Of a stretch of 58,105 bases of DNA, positions 44,337 to 52,382 are shown one piece after another. The notes beneath the pieces were generated by a model, which ran no database searches, was not told the origin of the DNA, and saw only the letters and a program-made list of their open reading frames with translations. Made by a program: the position numbers and the translations under genes. The DNA lies in contig NZ_JAAZWB010000061.1 of the NCBI RefSeq assembly GCF_012524115.1, positions 1 through 58,105 on the forward strand, in the 5' to 3' direction. Every line of letters starts with the position of its first letter. The first letter of the stretch is position 1. The DNA comes from Bacillus sp. RO1 (GTDB lineage Bacteria > Bacillota > Bacilli > Bacillales > Bacillaceae_I).

Positions 44337-45299
44337 TTACTGATTGTTGTTTGGAATAGGAGAAGACATGATTTTAACAAAGCTATCAGCAAACGGATCT
44401 GTATTCACTTCTAATGCAATAGTCACTTTATTTCCTTTTTCAACTGGTTTTGGACGAAAGTCTGCCATACTAACACCTCTGAGATTTCCTTCATCTAACC
44501 CCACATTCACTACTTTCTCGACATACTTGAAAGCTTGCGGCGTTGTTACAGCAAACAACGTCATAACATCATGCAAAGGGCTTCCCTCTATCCCCGGCAC
44601 AAGCTTCTGGTAAGCTTCAAAATAATAATCAAATATCTCTTTTATTATGTTTTGATACGGATTGTTATGTTGCTTGATAATATCATCAATCATTGATGGT
44701 GTGATAATTGCATTCTTTGTGACATTCAACGGGTAAAGCACTCCATTTTCTACTTTTTCCATCACAATACCTGCTGCGATCGGATCCCCATAGAAATTTG
44801 CTTCCGCTCCTGCGGTTACATTTCCTGGTGTGAGGAAGGCGCCTCCCATTAAGTAAAATCCCTTAACTGAATTCATCGTTTCTGCACCAGCTAGATTAAA
44901 GGAGATGGCAAGGGAAGTTGATCTTCCAACATCTACAATTATCAATTCATCTCCATACTCCTCAATCAATTTAAAAATTGCATCAAAATTTAGTAACTCT
45001 CCTTTACTCGTGGCCGGCGGTTTAATAGGTCCTAACCCCTCTTCTCCATGGATCTCTGGATAATAAGGTGTAAACTCACCAGATAGCGGTGTCTTTGCTC
45101 CACCAATTAATACGATATCCTTCTTTCCTCCAAGTTCCAGAAGATATGCCACATTTTGCGTAGCTTGTTCTTGATTGACATTGCCATAGCTTGTCACTAT
45201 TCCAACCAATTCTATTTCCGGGTTAAGTAATGCATAAATGATGGCTAGGGAATCATCAATTCCTGGATCACAATACAAAAGAATTTTATGAGGCATCAT
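44337..45299 (-). CDS. Nucleoside hydrolase (inosine/uridine-type)
   Basis: The 320-residue enzyme cleaves the N-glycosidic bond of ribonucleosides in the cytoplasm. The calcium/active-site motif reads YCDPGIDDSLAI near residue 9; the Asp usually found two positions before CDPG's Asp is Tyr here, while the DPGxDD Asps remain. FYGDPIAAG and SPLHDVMTLF, with the catalytic His-Asp pair, are present. A second ATG directly follows the first; either could start, after GGGGGAGA. The nucleobase preference is unknown. Monocistronic, next to the ger operon. Confidence 0.88.
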   Translation of the reverse strand: MMPHKILLYCDPGIDDSLAIIYALLNPEIELVGIVTSYGNVNQEQATQNVAYLLELGGKKDIVLIGGAKTPLSGEFTPYYPEIHGEEGLGPIKPPATSKGELLNFDAIFKLIEEYGDELIIVDVGRSTSLAISFNLAGAETMNSVKGFYLMGGAFLTPGNVTAGAEANFYGDPIAAGIVMEKVENGVLYPLNVTKNAIITPSMIDDIIKQHNNPYQNIIKEIFDYYFEAYQKLVPGIEGSPLHDVMTLFAVTTPQAFKYVEKVVNVGLDEGNLRGVSMADFRPKPVEKGNKVTIALEVNTDPFADSFVKIMSSPIPNNNQ

Positions 45300-45354
45300 T
45301 CTCCCCCTTTATTGGATGTTATCCAATTATATTCACAGTAATCGTGAAACTGAA

Positions 45355-46431
45355 CTATTCAGTAATTCCAGTACTGATGAGTCTTACTTCGGCCTCCACT
45401 CGTACTTTTAAATTGGAATAAGTCTCATCTTTCCATTTCTTATAGTCAAAGCCCCTTTTATGTGACTTAGCTACGTACCCTAAACCGATTGGGTCTACCC
45501 CTTTTTCCTGAAATTCTTTTATCATAGAATCTGATTCACTTATGATTTTTTCTTCAAACAGCTTTTGAAACTCCTTCAGTTCCTTAGAAGTCACTTTATT
45601 ACCTGTATATTCTCTCACTGCTCCATCCACATTCACTCTCATGATAATAGATGGGATGTCGTCTTTCCACTCCACCTTGAACTCTCTGTCTGTCTTTATA
45701 CTCTTGATTGAAACGAATTCGTCTTTATCTTTTACTTTCAATGAAACGGTCCCGTCTGCATGCTTGTCAACGAGTGTTTTGAAATAAAACAATTTTTCAT
45801 TTGGGATTGTCATTTCAAATTTATCTTCTTTCATTACTGCCGCCCCAACAATCTCTGCACTTCTTTCTGTTTTCTTCAAAATTGGCAAGTTTGGATCCTT
45901 CCCTTTTTGGTAATAATCAGACAAGAAAATATGTAAGTTTGTCTTTGGCACATCTCTTAAGTCAATATTATGCTTTAAAAGATTATATAGGTGATCTCCT
46001 GTGCCCCTTGTGCCAAGATCTTGCTGTAGTAATTCTTTTGTGTCTCCTTCAACAATTGCCAAATATAATCCTGTACCAATGCTTGCATCTCGCTGTAACC
46101 CATCGACAAGCTGGATGACGCCCTTTTCCGCCAATGCTTTGTTGAACAAAACCAACTCTAAGCTTCCGTTAACAATTGGTGCAGACGATTCTTTCTGCGC
46201 ATTCCTTAATATATCTTTATTTAATCGCGAGATTGCAGTAAATCTTTCATTTTCTATTGTTTGATCTGCTTTATAAACAGGGATAACGAAAGTACCCTCC
46301 ACTTCGTTTTCTCCGATTAAATCAAAACCCTCTACTGATTCAATGTTAATATCATCGACAATTTCCTTTTCGAGACACCCTGTAAGAAACAGACAGATTG
46401 TAATAACCCAGATGATATTACGAGGAAGCAT
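45355..46431 (-). CDS. GerC-family germinant receptor lipoprotein
   Basis: The 358-residue Ger(x)C protein has a lipobox LTGC near residue 19 and typical family sequence (GTGLYLAIVEGD, DLGTRGTGDHL, GLGYVAKSH near the end). It is the C subunit of a spore inner-membrane nutrient receptor. The ATG at 46431 has AAAGGGG about 9 nt upstream and overlaps gerB by 14 bp. Last gene of the operon. Confidence 0.92.
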   Translation of the reverse strand: MLPRNIIWVITICLFLTGCLEKEIVDDINIESVEGFDLIGENEVEGTFVIPVYKADQTIENERFTAISRLNKDILRNAQKESSAPIVNGSLELVLFNKALAEKGVIQLVDGLQRDASIGTGLYLAIVEGDTKELLQQDLGTRGTGDHLYNLLKHNIDLRDVPKTNLHIFLSDYYQKGKDPNLPILKKTERSAEIVGAAVMKEDKFEMTIPNEKLFYFKTLVDKHADGTVSLKVKDKDEFVSIKSIKTDREFKVEWKDDIPSIIMRVNVDGAVREYTGNKVTSKELKEFQKLFEEKIISESDSMIKEFQEKGVDPIGLGYVAKSHKRGFDYKKWKDETYSNLKVRVEAEVRLISTGITE

Positions 46432-47527
46432 TTTCTTTTTTCCCCTTTCTCCAATGTACAAAAGTAATGATAAGAAATAACAATGGAATATAGACATAGC
46501 CCATATAAAACCCGACTTGTCCGAGGTATGAGTTCAAATCATTGATTAGTTTCCTATCTTCAAATTGATTCATGAGAATAAATACCACAATAGTTATGAC
46601 CATTAATGAGGTTCTGTGTTTTAGTTTAGTCATTCTTTTGGCAAGCCTGCTAGAACACCATAGAAATAGGCACACATTCGGGAGGATGATAAGGCACCAG
46701 TTTGCAATTCCGATGTACTCTACACGCTCTACGAATGGGAGCTCAATTATTTTCCAAATGGAGAGCGTTGCCCAAATATTCTTCTGAAGCTTACCTTCAC
46801 TGAAATAGGCAAACGTAACCAGTGCGAAAATCAGGTAAATGGATGAGGTGACGAACACACCTAAATGAGCCCATTTTTTTGATTGCTGGGGTTTACTAAT
46901 GAATGGATAAAATATTAATAATGTCTCAAAACCAAGCATACTTAAAGTCATATCCTTACCGGAGAGAAAAATTTCCTTAAAAGAGTGATCAAAAATTGGT
47001 AACAAGTTTCGAAAATTAGCATATTCCAATGGAAGCACAATCGTTATAAATAAATATGCGGGTAGCATGACACCCAAAAATGCTACTCCTGTGATAACCC
47101 TGAATCCACCAGTAATAATATAATAAACAAGTAGTAAAAATATCAGCGCGAAAAACCATGTGCTCAAATCAGGAAATAACCAAACTTGAACCACCTCTAT
47201 ATATGTTCTGAGCACTGTTACCGCCGTCATGATGAAGTAAACAACAAAAAAGAGGTTTAGTAGGTTTCCTATCCATTTACCAAAACCCATTCGGTGCGCA
47301 CTCGCCAAGTCCCCCTCACTTTTTTCACAGATCTTATACATCATATAAATGATGATATGTGTAAAAAAACCAAAAAGGATAATTCCCATCCATGCATCAT
47401 AGCCGGCAGACATTGCAATGACCCTCTGATAGCCAAGTGCCCCAACTCCAAACTGCGTGCTATGAATTAAATAAAACACTAAAAATGGTGAAACTTGAAA
47501 ATTCTTAGGAACTTTTTGCAATGCCAT
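46418..47527 (-). CDS. GerB-family germinant receptor permease subunit
   Basis: The 369-residue protein has ten membrane spans of the spore germination/APC superfamily (GVGALGYQRVIA near the start; GKWIGNLLNLFFVVYF). In GerAB-type proteins this subunit binds the amino-acid germinant. Middle gene of the three-gene receptor operon, 17 bp after gerA. Which germinant it senses cannot be read from the sequence. Confidence 0.93.
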   Translation of the reverse strand: MALQKVPKNFQVSPFLVFYLIHSTQFGVGALGYQRVIAMSAGYDAWMGIILFGFFTHIIIYMMYKICEKSEGDLASAHRMGFGKWIGNLLNLFFVVYFIMTAVTVLRTYIEVVQVWLFPDLSTWFFALIFLLLVYYIITGGFRVITGVAFLGVMLPAYLFITIVLPLEYANFRNLLPIFDHSFKEIFLSGKDMTLSMLGFETLLIFYPFISKPQQSKKWAHLGVFVTSSIYLIFALVTFAYFSEGKLQKNIWATLSIWKIIELPFVERVEYIGIANWCLIILPNVCLFLWCSSRLAKRMTKLKHRTSLMVITIVVFILMNQFEDRKLINDLNSYLGQVGFYMGYVYIPLLFLIITFVHWRKGKKENASS

Positions 47528-47544
47528 ACCTCCCTTCTATATCA

Positions 47545-49065
47545 TCATTCATCAATATCCTTTTTGGGCTTGGTCTGTGTCTTGGTCGTTCTTTGAGGTT
47601 TATTGGTCCGTAATTGACCAGGTCTTTCTGTTTGCATGGAAAAAGGCAGCCGTAACAAAGCATCCTTCATGTCTTTAACTCTAGGTGGATAAATTGGTTC
47701 CAAGTAAGGCCTTCCTAGAGATGTCAATCTTAGCAGATGCGCCGCCAATATACAGAAGCAAAAAACAATTCCAAGCAATCCCCATAATTCGGCAAATAAT
47801 AGAAATGGGAACCTTAAGAGTCTGATGGTATTACCCATTTTATAAACAGGGGTCGTAAAGGATGCGAGTGCAGCTAGTGCTACGATAATTAACAGAACGT
47901 TACTCGTCAATCCAGCTTCTACAGACGCAGTCCCAATTACAATTCCACCCACGATACCAATCGTCTGACCTACCTTTGTAGGGAGTCTTGCTCCAGCTTC
48001 TCGTAGTAATTCGATAGTTAGTTCGAGAAAAATCGCTTCTAGGATAGGCGGCAAAGGAACCTCACGTCTTGAAGAAATCAATGTGCTAAGTAGATCTTTC
48101 GGAATCAATTCATAGTGATAGCTTAATACTGCTACATAGACTGGGGTTACCAAAATAGAAAAGGCAACACCAAAAAGTCTTATTAAACGAAAAAATGAAG
48201 AAAGCCAATAACTTAAATAATAATCTTCAAAGGAAGAGAAGAATTCAACCAGAGTAGTCGGACCAATGAGCCCATGGGGAGAGCCGTCCACCATGATAAC
48301 TACTTTTCCTTCAGACAATGCAGACACAATTCTGTCCGGCCTCTCTGTGTCTAGAAGGAGCGGGAATATCGTGTTACCATTATCTGATATTAGTTGAGTG
48401 ACATAAGAACTGTCATTGATGTGATCGAATTCTACGTCTTCAAGTCGTTGCGTGACAGTCTGGACATTTTCCCTATTCACAATTCCGTCCAGATACATGA
48501 CAGCAACTCGTGTCCTAGAGATAGTACCTAACATTTTTTGCTCCACAGTTAACATCGGAGTACTTAAACGTCTTCTTATAAGGTTAATATTAGAATCTAT
48601 ATTTTCCACAAAGGATTCCTTTGGTCCAATAACGCTGAACTCTACTTCTGGAAGGGAAACAGCACGTGTCTGTACAAATTCAGAACGGACTAACAACCCT
48701 TTTTTGTCCTTCTCACCAATCTGTACAAAAATGAATCCTGATAACAGCTTTTCTCTTACTTCCTTCGGGTCGGAGCTAATGGTCACTACTTCTATCGGCA
48801 AAATGTTTTTTAAATCTTGCAAATTGCTCCACGGTCTCGTGGAAATGCTTTGTAATATGTCACGATGCAGGAAATCAGTATCTACTAATGTATAGTAATA
48901 GTTAACCCATACTTTCCTACTGCCATCATTGGTCTCATTTGTAAATCTCAAAAAATCTACAGACTTCTCCATTTGTAATAATAATTGTGTTACAGACATG
49001 TCTTCTACCTTGTTAGAGGTAGGACCGCTTCTGGATGAAAACAGTTTTTTTAGTAGGTTTTTCAT
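47545..49065 (-). CDS. GerA-family germinant receptor subunit
   Basis: The 506-residue protein has a soluble N-terminal part (1-240), about five membrane spans (280-450), and a basic Thr/Lys/Pro-rich tail. Hallmarks are MVDGSPHGLIGPTTLVEFF, REVPLPPILEAIFLELTIELLREAG and LPTKVGQTIGIVGGIVIG. It forms the spore receptor with the B and C subunits. GGGGGGAG precedes the ATG. First gene of the operon; expression in the forespore is expected from relatives. Confidence 0.94.
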   Translation of the reverse strand: MKNLLKKLFSSRSGPTSNKVEDMSVTQLLLQMEKSVDFLRFTNETNDGSRKVWVNYYYTLVDTDFLHRDILQSISTRPWSNLQDLKNILPIEVVTISSDPKEVREKLLSGFIFVQIGEKDKKGLLVRSEFVQTRAVSLPEVEFSVIGPKESFVENIDSNINLIRRRLSTPMLTVEQKMLGTISRTRVAVMYLDGIVNRENVQTVTQRLEDVEFDHINDSSYVTQLISDNGNTIFPLLLDTERPDRIVSALSEGKVVIMVDGSPHGLIGPTTLVEFFSSFEDYYLSYWLSSFFRLIRLFGVAFSILVTPVYVAVLSYHYELIPKDLLSTLISSRREVPLPPILEAIFLELTIELLREAGARLPTKVGQTIGIVGGIVIGTASVEAGLTSNVLLIIVALAALASFTTPVYKMGNTIRLLRFPFLLFAELWGLLGIVFCFCILAAHLLRLTSLGRPYLEPIYPPRVKDMKDALLRLPFSMQTERPGQLRTNKPQRTTKTQTKPKKDIDE

Positions 49066-49167
49066 TGAACTCCCCCCTCTCTTTGGGTACTGGTCGTCAC
49101 AATTCTTCTCTTATTTTTCCTATAAAGTTATGTAATATACCAACTGTTAAACGGACAAATAATCAGG

Positions 49168-49194
49168 CCATAAAAAAAAGAGCCCTTTTGGACT
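49168..49194 (-). terminator. Terminator of the YolD-like gene
   Basis: AGAG(C)CC / GG(A)CTCT stem with one mismatch, followed on the minus strand by T8. Confidence 0.55.
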
Positions 49195-49206
49195 CTGAAG
49201 TACTGA

Positions 49207-49533
49207 CTATTTTTGTGGCCGTCTAATAATCTCGACCACATCAAAAATACGAATATGATAAATGTTCTTATCCACATCTTTGATTGTAAGTTTGTTCGCT
49301 TTATACCGGAAAGATTGTATACGACCGGTTATTTGGATGACATCTCCTTCAAACCAGATCGACATCTTGAAAATTTCCTTTGCCATATACATATGCCGTA
49401 ATAATTTTTTTATATATTGAATATCCGGAATATTTTCCGGGTACAACAGAAATCCTTGTACTGTTCGGTCTGCGTCATTTTTCCATAAAAACATGGATTG
49501 ATTCGCTAGTTTATCTTCTTTTTTATGTTCCAT
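49207..49533 (-). CDS. YolD-like protein
   Basis: The 108-residue protein has the YolD-family pattern (MFLWKNDADRT, then ITGRIQSFRYKANKL and a C-terminal IYHIRIFDVVEI). Members often sit next to Y-family DNA polymerase genes; here it stands alone, and no LexA box was seen upstream. AAAGGGG 8 nt before the ATG. It is divergent from a sigma-70-like gene across a palindrome-rich region. Confidence 0.75.
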   Translation of the reverse strand: MEHKKEDKLANQSMFLWKNDADRTVQGFLLYPENIPDIQYIKKLLRHMYMAKEIFKMSIWFEGDVIQITGRIQSFRYKANKLTIKDVDKNIYHIRIFDVVEIIRRPQK

Positions 49534-49640
49534 GGCAATTACCCCTTTTTTTACAATATCGTTGATACACTCTTACAGGTAACCTCCATACACAACATAA
49601 CATACAACTGTACAAGCCATATGCCATTGCTACTACACAG

Positions 49641-49720
49641 TTTATTCCCGATATTTTGACATGTCAACCAAATAAGCGTGCACTATAGTGGATGTACCGG
49701 GAATAAAGAAAAGCTAGCTT
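49641..49720. promoter_or_regulatory. Nested palindromes in the YolD/sigma divergent region
   Basis: An outer 10-bp inverted repeat (TTTATTCCCG 49641-49650; CGGGAATAAA 49698-49707) encloses two perfect palindromes, TTGACATGTCAA (49657-49668) and CACTATAGTG (49681-49690); a third, AAGCTAGCTT, follows at 49711-49720. TTGACA and TATAGT hexamers are present but 22 nt apart. Regulator unknown. Confidence 0.6.
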
Positions 49721-49737
49721 TTCGTTAGGATCTCCTA

Positions 49738-50211
49738 ATGGAACCAACTTTTGAAAGTGTATTAGATGAGTACACTCCTATGATACACCATATTATTAAG
49801 ACTTTGAATATATACAAGGATAAAGATCGATACGTTCATGAAGCAACTATCGCTTTATGGGAAGCTTTCTGTTCACAAGACTGCTCAAAGGGGTCATTTA
49901 CTTCTTATGCTTATTCATCCATGAGGGGAAAATTGCTTAATCATTTAAAAAAAGAAGTGCGGTGGGAAAATACACACACGTTTGTGGATGAGCTTCCGGA
50001 AACTTTATCAGATTTCTTTATTCCAACTGTGAGTAATTTGGAGGAATATACTTGCTATTTAACGGATAAGCAGAAGAAGTGGGTCGTTGAATGCATTGTT
50101 AAAGGCAAGAAGTTGGAGGAAGTTGCTGTACAGGAGGGGGTGACGGTAAGTGCTGTCAAGTCTTGGCGGGCAGAGGCGCTGAAGAAGCTTCGGAGGGAAA
50201 TTTCAAAGTAA
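49738..50211 (+). CDS. Sigma-70-family RNA polymerase sigma factor
   Basis: The 157-residue protein has region 2-like sequence at about 8-75 (IHHIIKTLNIYKDKDRY, TIALWEAFCS, GSFTSYAYSSMRGKLLNHLKKE) and a region 4 HTH at about 105-152 (LTDKQKKWVVECIVKGKKLEEV; VSAVKSWRAEALKKLRRE). It resembles small SigH/Xpf-like alternative sigma factors rather than classical ECF ones. AGGA lies 8 nt before the ATG, a weak site that would keep levels low. No anti-sigma gene is adjacent. What it transcribes is unknown. Confidence 0.82.
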   Translation: MEPTFESVLDEYTPMIHHIIKTLNIYKDKDRYVHEATIALWEAFCSQDCSKGSFTSYAYSSMRGKLLNHLKKEVRWENTHTFVDELPETLSDFFIPTVSNLEEYTCYLTDKQKKWVVECIVKGKKLEEVAVQEGVTVSAVKSWRAEALKKLRREISK

Positions 50212-50230
50212 CAATAAGAAACTCATTAAG

Positions 50231-50448
50231 GGGGCCACTGAAAAACTCTTTGAATTTAGATGTTGTTTAGACACCGCTGTTGATTTCCGCAAATGGCTTC
50301 GCTTTCCTAGGGGCGCTGCTGGAGCCTCCTCGGCTTCGCCTGTGGGGTCTCCACCTAGCGCTATCTCCCTAAGGAGTCTTCGCCTTTTGCTCCAATCACC
50401 AGCTAGGAATCATTAAAAACTTTACGTTATCAATTTCTCAGTGGCCCC
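50231..50448. mobile_element. Possible MITE-like unit with 11-bp terminal inverted repeats enclosing repeat copy D
   Basis: GGGGCCACTGA (50231-50241) and its exact complement TCAGTGGCCCC (50438-50448) bound a 218-bp unit without coding capacity that contains repeat copy D. No clear target-site duplication is seen. It lies between two convergent genes. Confidence 0.4.
50274..50404 (+). repeat. Palindromic intergenic repeat, copy D
   Basis: Full copy: CCGCTGTTGATTTCCGCAAA left arm, GGAGCCTCCTCGGC and GTGGGGTCTCCACC centre, AAGGAGTCTTCGCC and CAATCACCAGCTAG right arm. It differs from copy E at few positions. Confidence 0.92.
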
Positions 50449-50477
50449 ATAAAAAGCTGGCTCCGATCCGCTTCTTT

Positions 50478-50678
50478 TTAGCTTCTTGCTTCTTGCATAT
50501 ATTGATAGACTACCTCACCATTGTGCTTGGCAATGCCTCTATAGTGTTTAAAGTCCTCACGAGCAACCAGCACTTTACGAAAAATCATAAAATCCTCTTT
50601 TTGAATTTTATATTCATGAAGCTCTCCATTTTTAAGCTTGTCCAATATTTCTTTTGCTAAATTTTCATTCACAATCAT
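50478..50678 (-). CDS. Small protein, unknown
   Basis: The protein has 66 residues from ATG 50678 (GATGGAG just upstream; a GTG two codons later has better spacing). It is soluble and charged, with an N-terminal helix (NENLAKEILDKLKNG) and aromatic end (YRGIAKHNGEVVYQYMQEA). No known motif. The longer frame upstream has no ribosome site. Confidence 0.55.
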   Translation of the reverse strand: MIVNENLAKEILDKLKNGELHEYKIQKEDFMIFRKVLVAREDFKHYRGIAKHNGEVVYQYMQEARS

Positions 50679-51027
50679 CACTCCATCTTTCCAAAATACT
50701 ATTTTATATTTTATCACTGTTGACCTGATGTGAAAATAAGCAGCAAAAAAACCCCTTCTAAAGAAGGGATTCCATGGGGGATAAGGAATAAAATGAATGG
50801 GGCAATTAGGTAGCCCTATTATTATATATGCTATTCATCAATTAACGGTCACAGAGTAAAATAAAATAAATTAAAAGAAAATTTAGAAAAAATAGCATGA
50901 AACTATTTACGTTTCTGCAAAAATAATGCAAACTGTATGTAACACTTTTAAATCCACTATTTCACAAAAATAAAAAGCCAGACAGAGTAAGTAGCTGTCG
51001 GTGAACACTATTTAGGGGGAGATATCG
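50679..51027. other. AT-rich intergenic region before the DUF2187 gene
   Basis: 349 bp holding the orphan terminator and, at 50978-51001, a hairpin (GCCAGACAG / CTGTCGG) in the leader of the DUF2187 gene. I see no ORF with a ribosome site. Confidence 0.45.
50745..50768 (-). terminator. Orphan minus-strand terminator
   Basis: CCCTTCT / AGAAGGG with a 2-nt spacer is followed on the minus strand by T7. No annotated gene ends here; a minus-strand transcript starting between 50770 and 51027 would be needed. Confidence 0.5.
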
Positions 51028-51210
51028 TTGAAAAAAGCAGAAGTGGGAAACATCATAGAATTTCGTGAAGGTCTTCAAGGGGTGGTAGAGAAAGTAAATG
51101 AAAACTCTGTGATAGTCGACCTTACCTATATGAACAATTATCGTGATTTAGAATTGGAGCAACGGACTGTCGTTAATCATAAAAACTATAAAATTGTAAA
51201 ATCCGTATAG
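51028..51210 (+). CDS. DUF2187/YkvS-like small protein
   Basis: The 60-residue protein looks like a small beta-barrel: AEVGNIIEFREGLQGVVEKV, NSVIVDLTYM and VVNHKNYKIV. The pattern matches DUF2187, a KOW-like module that may contact nucleic acid. The start is TTG, 5 nt after GGGGGAGA. Monocistronic, with a bidirectional terminator. Confidence 0.8.
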   Translation: MKKAEVGNIIEFREGLQGVVEKVNENSVIVDLTYMNNYRDLELEQRTVVNHKNYKIVKSV

Positions 51211-51219
51211 AAAAAAGCA

Positions 51220-51256
51220 AAAAGACTTCCCAATATTCGAAGGGGAAGTCTTTTTG
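51220..51256. terminator. Bidirectional terminator, DUF2187/AbrB-like
   Basis: A 12-bp stem (AAAAGACTTCCC / GGGAAGTCTTTT) with flanking A and T runs. Confidence 0.88.
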
Positions 51257-51257
51257 G

Positions 51258-51572
51258 CTAACCAGTTTCCTCTTCTAATATTTCCAAAATGACGGCTGAC
51301 CTTTCTTTATCAAGACGGACAGAAAAGTGTGTTTCTTCATTAATATTTAAATTGCGCCTAATCTCAATAGGAATGTTAACCTTTCCGTTATTGGAAACAA
51401 TGGACTCATTAAAAATGTGCTCTTCATTAATCGGTTTCATGACTAACCCTAAAGGTTGTTCCATAATCATCAAGACATCGCCATCGGAAATATCAAGTTG
51501 TTCTCTTATTGACTTGGGAATGGTTAAATGGCCAGATTTACGAATTCTCCTAAGCTCTTTCGTTTGGCTCAT
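51258..51572 (-). CDS. Duplicated AbrB/SpoVT-type transcription factor
   Basis: The protein has 104 residues from ATG 51572 (AGGAG 8 nt upstream). Two swapped-hairpin modules follow each other: about 8-48 (RKSGHLTIPKSIREQLDISDGDVL) and 57-98 (NNGKVNIPIEIRRNLNI). One chain thus carries what AbrB-type proteins usually form as a dimer. It likely binds DNA as a transition-state or toxin-antitoxin-type regulator, but no toxin gene is adjacent. Confidence 0.8.
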   Translation of the reverse strand: MSQTKELRRIRKSGHLTIPKSIREQLDISDGDVLMIMEQPLGLVMKPINEEHIFNESIVSNNGKVNIPIEIRRNLNINEETHFSVRLDKERSAVILEILEEETG

Positions 51573-51654
51573 AATGGACACTCCTATTTTTTATTTCTTA
51601 TTCCCTGCTATGCTGAAATGAAAACGAACTTTGCCAATAAAGATATAATAAGGG

Positions 51655-52323
51655 TCAAAGGTCACCTATTTTTGCAATAAGATCTGATTCCACAATATGC
51701 ACACCGTTTCTGCCATCCTTTATAAATCTCACCATTGCCTTTGCAACTGTTTGTCCATGAACAGAGCGATATTTTTTCAACTTCCCACGTAATACAGGTT
51801 GAATGACAGTGCCTAGAACTTCCCCTATTCTTTCCCCTAGTCTAAACTCCTCTCGATCTCCGAGAAGTAAGGAAGGCCTAAAGTAATAGGTAGATGAAAT
51901 ACCAATTGCTGAAACGGCTTTTTCCATCTCACCTTTTACCTGATTGTAGAAAAATCTAGAATTTTCATCAGCTCCAATAGCTGATACAACAGCAATTTTG
52001 GTTACCCCATTTTCTTTGGCAAGACGAGCTGCTTCTACTACATAATCAAAGTCCACTTTTCGAAAGTTTTCTTGTGTGCCTGCTTTTTTCTTAGTTGTCC
52101 CTAAACAAACGTAGAGATCATCCACCTTAAAATGTTCCTTATAGTCAGACATTTTATCAAAGTCAATTTTCAGTTCATTTAACTTAGGATGAGTCTCAGT
52201 CGTTTTATTCCTTACAAATGTGGTAAGGTTTCCATAATCAGAATTTTGCAAAATCTCTTTCTGTACGTATGTTCCTACCAAACCGGTTGCACCAATTAAA
52301 AGAGCGCTTCTATTTATGTTCAT
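51655..52323 (-). CDS. NAD(P)-binding oxidoreductase (YraR/HTATIP2-like atypical SDR)
   Basis: The 222-residue protein begins ALLIGATGLVGTYV (7-20), a nucleotide-binding GxxGxxG, and has VVSAIGAD followed by FYNQVKGEMEKAV, an atypical YxxxK. The family includes YraR-like and HTATIP2-like proteins; the substrate is unknown. Cytosolic, monocistronic. Confidence 0.8.
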   Translation of the reverse strand: MNINRSALLIGATGLVGTYVQKEILQNSDYGNLTTFVRNKTTETHPKLNELKIDFDKMSDYKEHFKVDDLYVCLGTTKKKAGTQENFRKVDFDYVVEAARLAKENGVTKIAVVSAIGADENSRFFYNQVKGEMEKAVSAIGISSTYYFRPSLLLGDREEFRLGERIGEVLGTVIQPVLRGKLKKYRSVHGQTVAKAMVRFIKDGRNGVHIVESDLIAKIGDL

Positions 52324-52382
52324 ATATGGTTCTCCTCTACCTTTGTTACTTACTTTATAACAGAATTAGCGCTTTCCTACAA

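Noticed and set aside
48452-48895. Plus-strand ORF of 147 codons
   Set aside because: Antisense to the gerA-type gene, no start signals.
49534-49640. LexA/DinR box before the YolD-like gene
   Set aside because: YolD genes can be SOS genes, but no CGAAC-N4-GTTCG-type site is present.
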